This document shows positions 26,555-33,045 of a stretch of 33,045 nucleotides of DNA, in pieces (position 1 is the stretch's first letter; each line of letters begins with the position of its first letter). The stretch lies in NCBI GenBank assembly GCA_025350305.1, contig JANXYC010000113.1:1-33045 (forward strand), written 5' to 3'. The notes under the pieces are model-generated. The model searched no databases. It saw only the letters and a list, made by a program, of their open reading frames with translations, and was not told the DNA's origin. A program made the position numbers and the translations under genes. Source of the DNA: Cyclobacteriaceae bacterium. Its GTDB lineage: Bacteria > Bacteroidota > Bacteroidia > Cytophagales > Cyclobacteriaceae.

Positions 26555-29262
26555 TAGATCAGGCGAGCATGCGGGACAGGCTTATGCAGTTACTCATCCG
26601 GTGGGTTTTTGTAGTATTCCCGACGGTTGTGATCGGGTACATCACCCTTCGGTTCGTTAATTTTTCCTATACGGCCTTTAGTGCGGGCATTCCTGTCCAG
26701 ACATTGTATTTTGCCGCTGGCCTCTTGCTGGCCTATTCTCTTTATTTCTTCCGTGCCCGTTGGATTGTGACGTTCGCCGGATTGTGGCTGGCATATTGGG
26801 TCGTGGGGCGAATCATCGTAAAACTTCCAGGCGAGTTTGATGTTTTTTATACCACTGCCAAATTTCAATTGTATTCTTCCCTGTTCCTGTTCGGCTGGCT
26901 CTTCGGATTCCTCCTGGTGCGTGTGAAATATTCCTACATCATCCTTTTTGGAGTCCTCGCGGTCACCACCATGGTGGCTATCTCCAACACCATTGATATG
27001 AGCCTCACCTACATGTTGCTTCATCTTGCTCCGGTGATGGTCTATGGATTGTACATGTTGTTCCTGTCGCCCGTGCTGACGGAGACTGTGGAAATGGACC
27101 TGAAAAAATCCGGACGACTTTTGCTTCGATTTTCCCTTTTCCTGCTCCTGGTGATACTGGCATTTATTTTTGTTGAGCGCATTTTCAAGAAAGACCTCCA
27201 GGCAGTGGAAAAAGAACTCGCATCACGCGGCGCCAAAGAAAACAAGGAAGGTCCTGAAAAGATGGATGGCGGGTATGATGACCGATTTGGCTTAATGGAA
27301 AAACGCCCGGATGGAAAGGATGATGGGTATCGGCTGAAAGACACCATGAAGATCAACTCAAAGATGAGTCAATCTGACCGGTTAATGTTCTGTAGTAAAC
27401 TCAATAATTACTTTCCGGACGGCAATCCGAAACCGTTGTATTTTGTCTATCATTATTTGACCAAGTATGACCCGGTGAGAGAGACGTTTATCCGGGATGT
27501 GGCGGTTCCTTTTTTTGATGAATTTAATGCTGATCCATCAGAGTTGGCGATGTATCACTCTAAAGAAGACAGTGCTGTTATCCGGAATTCCTTGGCGAAG
27601 AAAAAACGAGTTGTAGTGGAAGCAGAAGTATATCTTTCATCCAGTACCTGGAAGCATTCATTGCTTGCTCCGGCCAGTGCTTTTTATTGTCAGACCATTC
27701 CGGTTGAAAAAGATTTTCAAAAAACGTTTATATCAGCCTATAAAGTTAAATCCTACGCGTCCGAACTGAACAATGCGTACTTCGTTTACAATCCTTCCTC
27801 CAATCCGATGCTGGAGGGCTACCAGGAGGAACGCTTTGAAGAATTGCGGAATGTGAATGGTTACCGGAACGTTGACTCTTCTTTTTATTCGTACTATACG
27901 GAATTGCCTTCCGGTCCGCTCTATGATTCTATTTCCAAACTCTCGAACAGTCTAACGAAGAATGTAACACGGCCGGTTGATAAAGTCATCGCGGTACGCG
28001 ACCACTTTTTACAGAGAGGTGAAGACGGGAAACGCATTTTCAGGTACACCCTGAAACCCGGAGGTGTGGATGATCCCAATATTCCCAATGCCTCCATGCT
28101 CAATAACTTCTTATTCAAGACGCATGCAGGGTACTGCACCTACTATGCGGGTGCCTCTCTTTTAATGCTTCGTGCCTTGGGAATACCTTCTCGTTTCACA
28201 ACCGGTTTTGCTACAATAAACCGGAGTGACAAGAACAAAGGATGGTATTGGTTTTATGCAAGCCAGGCCCATGCCTGGACCCAGGTGTATTTTCCAGGCT
28301 ACGGATGGCTGGATTTTGATATGACCATTGGCAATGAAGAACAGCAAAGCGCACCCCGGCCTGATGGAACTCCGCCCCTTCCGCCGCCGCAGCCATGGCT
28401 TGTACTGAATGCAAAGGCAGTATCAGCCCCGGATCTGAAGCGGAAACGCCTCGATGTATCTTTCACCAACATTATTTATTTCGACGAGGCGTATCCATTG
28501 AATAAATCATTTGAACGAACGATTGACGCTTCGATTTGCAGGATTTTATATGACAAAAAAGATACCACCCTTTCCGCCATCCTGCCGGGTGATTCGGTGA
28601 TTGTTGTTTCTTATAAAGATGATGCAAAAATGATTCCCCGACCAAAGAGAGGAGTACCTATTGAAAGCCAGGTGGCAGCATTTCCCGTACCGATCATTGC
28701 TGACGAGATCCACATCAAACCAAATGAAAAAACCGTGAAAGAAGATTCGGTAACGAAAAAAAATACGACGACGGAGGAAAAGGGAATGACCTGGCAGGAG
28801 ATTTTGATTTTAACCGGAAAAATAATTGGCATGATGATTCTCTTGATTTTCCTGCTGCCACTCTTCTATTTGATTTACCTGACCCTGCGGTCAACGTTTA
28901 CAACCAATCCAAAATCAAAAGCCAACAGCGTCTATCAGTCTGCGTTATATCAATTCCACATGGCTGGAGTAGAGCGGACTAATGAAACGCCGTTGGACTA
29001 TGCAAGAACAAAAGCAGATCCAATCTTCCATGTAGGATTTGAGGAATTCATGCATATTTATCTGCGCCTTAAATATGGCAGAGGCACATTCCTCCCTGGC
29101 GATACGGATACCATCAATCGTTTTGCCGGTGAGTTCGGCCCGGCCGTAAGGAAGACAAAAGGATTTTTCACCCTTACCGGGAATTACTTCAATATTCTCC
29201 TTGCCAGTCGTTATTTCCTCCGATCAGAAAAAAATGAATACGAAAATCAATCACCATTATGA
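26551..29262 (+). CDS. Transglutaminase-like (TgpA-type) multi-pass membrane protein
   Basis: N-terminal TMs; transglutaminase core KTHAGYCTYYAGASLLMLRALGIPSRFTTGFA...SQAHAWTQVYFPGYGWLDFDMT. Overlaps the DUF58 gene by 4 bp. Confidence 0.9.
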   Translation: MIDQASMRDRLMQLLIRWVFVVFPTVVIGYITLRFVNFSYTAFSAGIPVQTLYFAAGLLLAYSLYFFRARWIVTFAGLWLAYWVVGRIIVKLPGEFDVFYTTAKFQLYSSLFLFGWLFGFLLVRVKYSYIILFGVLAVTTMVAISNTIDMSLTYMLLHLAPVMVYGLYMLFLSPVLTETVEMDLKKSGRLLLRFSLFLLLVILAFIFVERIFKKDLQAVEKELASRGAKENKEGPEKMDGGYDDRFGLMEKRPDGKDDGYRLKDTMKINSKMSQSDRLMFCSKLNNYFPDGNPKPLYFVYHYLTKYDPVRETFIRDVAVPFFDEFNADPSELAMYHSKEDSAVIRNSLAKKKRVVVEAEVYLSSSTWKHSLLAPASAFYCQTIPVEKDFQKTFISAYKVKSYASELNNAYFVYNPSSNPMLEGYQEERFEELRNVNGYRNVDSSFYSYYTELPSGPLYDSISKLSNSLTKNVTRPVDKVIAVRDHFLQRGEDGKRIFRYTLKPGGVDDPNIPNASMLNNFLFKTHAGYCTYYAGASLLMLRALGIPSRFTTGFATINRSDKNKGWYWFYASQAHAWTQVYFPGYGWLDFDMTIGNEEQQSAPRPDGTPPLPPPQPWLVLNAKAVSAPDLKRKRLDVSFTNIIYFDEAYPLNKSFERTIDASICRILYDKKDTTLSAILPGDSVIVVSYKDDAKMIPRPKRGVPIESQVAAFPVPIIADEIHIKPNEKTVKEDSVTKKNTTTEEKGMTWQEILILTGKIIGMMILLIFLLPLFYLIYLTLRSTFTTNPKSKANSVYQSALYQFHMAGVERTNETPLDYARTKADPIFHVGFEEFMHIYLRLKYGRGTFLPGDTDTINRFAGEFGPAVRKTKGFFTLTGNYFNILLASRYFLRSEKNEYENQSPL

Positions 29263-30269
29263 CCGATACTCCTCTCTCCACCGGTAGCCACAGTGCGAAG
29301 CTCCTGACGCTTACGCAAAACATTGAAAAAATTATTCGTGGGAAGCCGCAGGAAATTAAATACGTCGTCACGGCCCTGCTGGCCCGCGGTCATATTCTCC
29401 TGGAAGATAATCCAGGCGCTGGAAAAACCGTGTTAGCCAAAACACTGGCACTATCAATTTCTGAAGGAGCCAATGATGTTAGCCACGCATCCGGTGGCGG
29501 TGTTGCGTTCAAACGTATTCAGTTCACACCGGATCTGCTGCCGATGGATCTGATCGGCTCTTATATCTTTGATGAAGAGAAGAAAGATTTCGTGTTCAAG
29601 AAAGGACCGCTGTTTACGCATGTTCTTTTGGCTGATGAAATCAACCGGGCATCGCCAAAAGTTCAGAGCGCGTTGCTGGAGTGCATGGCTGAGAACCAAA
29701 TTTCAGCCGGCGACACCACCTTCCAACTCGACAAATTCTTCTTTACGATTGCCACCCAAAACCCGATTGAAATGGAGGGTACGTATCCACTGCCGGCAGC
29801 GCAGCTTGACCGCTTTTTTATGAAAATTACCTTTGGGTATGTAACTGAAGAGGTGGAGCTGGATATTTATAATAATTATTTGAAAATCGGAGACGTTAAA
29901 AATTCTGTGAAGCAGGTGCTTACGTATAACGATGTAATAAACTTACAAGAGGAAGCGGAGAACGTTAACCTGCATCCGGAAATTGTGAAATCGATTGTCA
30001 AATTGGTGCAAGGAACGCGTCATCACCAGGAGATAGCGCTTGGTTGCTCTACCCGTGGCGGAATTATCTTCATTAAATGCCTGAAAGCATGGGCGCTCGT
30101 GAACCAGCGAACCTATGTGATAGAAGATGATATCCGTGCGTTGGCACAGCCTGTCCTGCATCACCGCCTTATTTTCCGCAACCGGGAAGCGTCACGGGTG
30201 GCGTTGCAGCAACTTGTAGACCAGGAAGTCAATCGCCTGTCCAAACTCGGTATCAATTCAAAACAATAG
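29259..30269 (+). CDS. MoxR-family AAA+ ATPase
   Basis: GHILLEDNPGAGKTVLAKTLA, RIQFTPDLLPMDLIGSYIF, GPLFTHVLLADEINRASPKVQSALLECMAE, ATQNPIEMEGTYPLPAAQLDRF. Confidence 0.95.
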   Translation: MTDTPLSTGSHSAKLLTLTQNIEKIIRGKPQEIKYVVTALLARGHILLEDNPGAGKTVLAKTLALSISEGANDVSHASGGGVAFKRIQFTPDLLPMDLIGSYIFDEEKKDFVFKKGPLFTHVLLADEINRASPKVQSALLECMAENQISAGDTTFQLDKFFFTIATQNPIEMEGTYPLPAAQLDRFFMKITFGYVTEEVELDIYNNYLKIGDVKNSVKQVLTYNDVINLQEEAENVNLHPEIVKSIVKLVQGTRHHQEIALGCSTRGGIIFIKCLKAWALVNQRTYVIEDDIRALAQPVLHHRLIFRNREASRVALQQLVDQEVNRLSKLGINSKQ

Positions 30270-30273
30270 CTTA

Positions 30274-32364
30274 GTGGAAAAGCACTTCACGTTTTATTGC
30301 CGGGTCTTCTGCAGCTTCCTCGCGATGCTCGGGTGTCTGCTTCCGGGCAAGTCCTTTGCACAGCACAGTGAACGCGCCGCCATTGACAGCGAACGGGAAG
30401 GACTTTCATTCTTCGATGACAAAACACTTGAGAAGTCGCGCGGCTTCATCCGCCGGGACAGCACGTACTTCGTGGGTCATCTGTACCAGGGCGCCTACCT
30501 TTTTTTTCGGGCCAATGATAAGTTGGGTTTTACCAAGGCAATCATTCCATTGAAGTGTGCACTCCGCCTGATGGAAAAAGATTATGACAAACAGCTGCGG
30601 ACTCGGAGTAATAATTATGTTGTGTATAGTGATGCGTACAAGTATCACCGTGATTATGGTTTGATTGCGTATTTACTTGACCGGAGTTATCAGAATGTTG
30701 AGATGCCGGATAAGGCCATCGCGGTGCTGCGTCACGTGGTCGACAGAAATTTTCAGCTGGAGCAAAATGTAAGTTCCTATAATACGATCGCGTGGATCTA
30801 TCATCGCAACAGGGTCTATTCGTCCAAACAATTCGGATTCCTAAGAAATTCGGTGCGTGAAAATGTAAACATGGCCAACCGTTACCTTGATTCTGCGCTG
30901 ATGAAAATTTCTAATGATAACTCGCTCAACATGGGATTGTTTGATCCCTCCTACCTCAATCGTCAATACCTTGGCACGTTTCATTATAAGGCCATGATCG
31001 AGGACTACAAGCTTGAAATTGATTCGGCTAATTATTTTTATAATGTACTGATACAGAATGATGCCTACTCCAGCAATAACTATGCGGAATTCAAACTGGC
31101 CATGGGGGAACTGGAGATGGCCGATGAATTCTTTAAAGAAGCGGAACAACGGGAATTTAGCCCCGAAAAAACCACCAAGGAATATTATTATATGCGTGGC
31201 ACTTTAAACACGTATCGCGGACACCCGGAAGCTGCTGACACCCTCCTGCGAAAAGTATTGGATAAACAAGGTTCCACACCAGGGTATGGTTGGCATTGTA
31301 TCGGCCTGGCGCGGGCCCAGCACTATGAAGGATTGACCGCTGAAAGTCAGGAGCGCACAAACAAAGCATCCCGCTTTCAGGAGCTACACATTGGCACCAC
31401 GTGGGGGCAGGAACAATACAATATGACTGTAGCTTCAATGAACTACATCAATCAATTGCAATTTGAAAAGGAATATTTTTTTGAGAATGATCAGTGGTGG
31501 TTCTGGCTTAATCCGGTCAACTGGTACCGCTGGATAAAGTATTCCCTCGAGATTCATCACTATAAACTATTGTTGGCCTCGCTCGTTGCCGAGAACCCGG
31601 AACGGGAACAAGTTATTTATTCCATATTCTCCTCCGAAAATCTTATCACGTTTGACGAAATCGGGTCGGCCATCGATGGGTTTGGTAACGAATATTTTAT
31701 TGATGTGTACAAAAAAATGCTGGTAACGGATAAGCGGCCCCGGCTCAAAAAATACATTCGCTACTTTCTTGGCAAACTTTACCTGGCCGAAGGGAATGAT
31801 CGGGAAGCAACAAAATATTTTCATGAAGTTTTAGCGGATGCTGAAGCTACCGATGAATATCAAAGTTTGCTGTACGCCAGGGTCTTCGAGGGATTGGCGC
31901 TTGCCAGTTCCAGTGATGCGGAAAAAGAAGACTGGACGTTGAAATTCTATGAAAAATTTCCTCAATTGGTTCCATTTTCAGATTTGACGATGAGCTTCCG
32001 GCTGGAGGTAAGTGGTCAGACCGAATCGAAGGGTATCCAAGATATTCTGGCTGAATTGAAGAATTGCAACCTGAATTTTACCGATGGAAATAAAGCGCCT
32101 GTCGTTTCCATTCAATTTTCTGAGACAAATGATGCAATAGAAATAAACTACTCCGTACAATCGGGTGATGGAACTGCAATGATGAGTCATGGCACCCTGC
32201 GGATTAGAAAGAATGAAATCGATTCCGATAGCCCCGATCCCGACAGCTATCGGGATGGAGGCAAGTTGCTGGCCTATCGTTTTTTTGGAATCAACAAGAA
32301 GAATATCGGTGAGAAACCGGAGGCCGTGAAAATGGAAGCAGCGAAAGAATTGCTACAGCCTTAA
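30274..32364 (+). CDS. TPR-like repeat protein, fourth gene of the DUF58/TGase/MoxR operon (GTG start)
   Basis: Signal peptide, repeated helical motifs (PDKAIAVLRHVVDRN, YIRYFLGKLYLAEGNDREATKYFHEVLADAE); starts 4 bp after moxR ends. Confidence 0.65.
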   Translation: MEKHFTFYCRVFCSFLAMLGCLLPGKSFAQHSERAAIDSEREGLSFFDDKTLEKSRGFIRRDSTYFVGHLYQGAYLFFRANDKLGFTKAIIPLKCALRLMEKDYDKQLRTRSNNYVVYSDAYKYHRDYGLIAYLLDRSYQNVEMPDKAIAVLRHVVDRNFQLEQNVSSYNTIAWIYHRNRVYSSKQFGFLRNSVRENVNMANRYLDSALMKISNDNSLNMGLFDPSYLNRQYLGTFHYKAMIEDYKLEIDSANYFYNVLIQNDAYSSNNYAEFKLAMGELEMADEFFKEAEQREFSPEKTTKEYYYMRGTLNTYRGHPEAADTLLRKVLDKQGSTPGYGWHCIGLARAQHYEGLTAESQERTNKASRFQELHIGTTWGQEQYNMTVASMNYINQLQFEKEYFFENDQWWFWLNPVNWYRWIKYSLEIHHYKLLLASLVAENPEREQVIYSIFSSENLITFDEIGSAIDGFGNEYFIDVYKKMLVTDKRPRLKKYIRYFLGKLYLAEGNDREATKYFHEVLADAEATDEYQSLLYARVFEGLALASSSDAEKEDWTLKFYEKFPQLVPFSDLTMSFRLEVSGQTESKGIQDILAELKNCNLNFTDGNKAPVVSIQFSETNDAIEINYSVQSGDGTAMMSHGTLRIRKNEIDSDSPDPDSYRDGGKLLAYRFFGINKKNIGEKPEAVKMEAAKELLQP
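32237..32256. repeat. 20-bp near-palindrome ATCCCGACAGCTATCGGGAT inside a CDS
   Basis: Symmetric apart from one mismatched pair. Confidence 0.6.
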
Positions 32365-32669
32365 GGCCGTGGCAATTCAAGTCCTGCCGAAGGCCTCGCC
32401 TGCAATTTTTCATTTTCGAATCCCTCTCTTCAAAAAATTAAGAAATAATTTTCGTTAAATCGGAAAAAAAAATTAGCCGAAAAGCAAAATCAGAGACAAA
32501 AAATTGACTTTGTGGCAATTCATCAAAATTTCGTATGCCATCGAAATCCGTGGACTCCCTGAGCACAGAAATGGTGTGACGGCCCGACGCACCAATTAGC
32601 TGAGGCTGGCCTTTATTTCTATGAAATTCAGGTACTTTCTTTTTATTTTTGAAACCTAATCCTCGAGTC

Positions 32670-33045
32670 ATGAGAACAAAAAATTCAGGGAAACAAAATA
32701 AACCTAATGCGTCGCAGGTTCTTGAAAGTGGAGATGAAAGAAGGGGACTAAAAAAGGCGTCGACCAACGGTCAGACTGAAACCAGTAATCACGATCCATT
32801 AAGTGATGCATACAATTCAAGGGAACTGTTGCGTGTGCTCATGGAAGTAAAAAACGGAAATTTTACCGTTCGCATGCCAATTCATGAAGTTGGCGTAAAC
32901 GGAAAAATCTATGATACCCTCAACGAAATAATTTCACTCAATGAGAGAATGATGCTGGAGTTTACCCGCGCCGGCAATACCATCGGTAAGGAAGGTAAAC
33001 TTACTCAACGCATTGAATTGCCAAGTACAAAAGGTTCCTGGAGTC
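32670..33045 (+). CDS. N-terminus of a HAMP-domain signalling protein (probably hybrid sensor histidine kinase), truncated by window end
   Basis: LLRVLMEVKNGNFTVRMPIHEVGVNGKIYDTLNEIISLNERMMLEFTRAGNTIGKEGKLTQRIELPSTKGSWS: HAMP-type repeat pattern. Confidence 0.7.
   Translation, partial: MRTKNSGKQNKPNASQVLESGDERRGLKKASTNGQTETSNHDPLSDAYNSRELLRVLMEVKNGNFTVRMPIHEVGVNGKIYDTLNEIISLNERMMLEFTRAGNTIGKEGKLTQRIELPSTKGSWS

Noticed and set aside
1-33045. CRISPR arrays, tRNA or rRNA genes
   Set aside because: No regularly spaced direct repeats and no recognisable tRNA/rRNA sequence seen on reading.

Overview
This 33 kb window looks like a chromosomal segment from a Bacteroidota (Cytophagales-like) genome. 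From left to right it holds: (1) an IS5-like transposase 5' end present as a ~141-bp near-perfect inverted duplication, abutting a 5'-truncated fecR; (2) small genes including a free-standing DsbD N-terminal-like domain and two XRE regulators; (3) an ECF sigma / FecR / SusC (STN+TonB) / SusD / TlpA-like thioredoxin operon; (4) a convergent gene set on the minus strand with Crp-type regulators, a MauE/DoxX-type redox membrane protein, a Cys-rich DUF6520-like exported peptide and a membrane-anchored possible beta-propeller protein. That set carries a decayed tandem duplication (frameshifted crp plus an internal mauE fragment); (5) a PIF1-like helicase with a C-terminal HTH domain; (6) a gene-decay zone with a DUF5655-like pseudogene, a Bcr/CflA-type MFS remnant with an internal deletion, and a possible sensor-kinase fragment; (7) formamidase and cytosine-deaminase-like genes, and the glyoxylate shunt pair (malate synthase, isocitrate lyase); (8) a DUF58 / transglutaminase / MoxR / TPR operon; (9) the start of a HAMP-containing signalling protein. 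The best candidate for an under-described system is the SusCD-TlpA operon facing the MauE / Cys-rich peptide / membrane protein set, which may form a redox-dependent exported-peptide pathway. All family calls come from reading the sequence; no searches were run.
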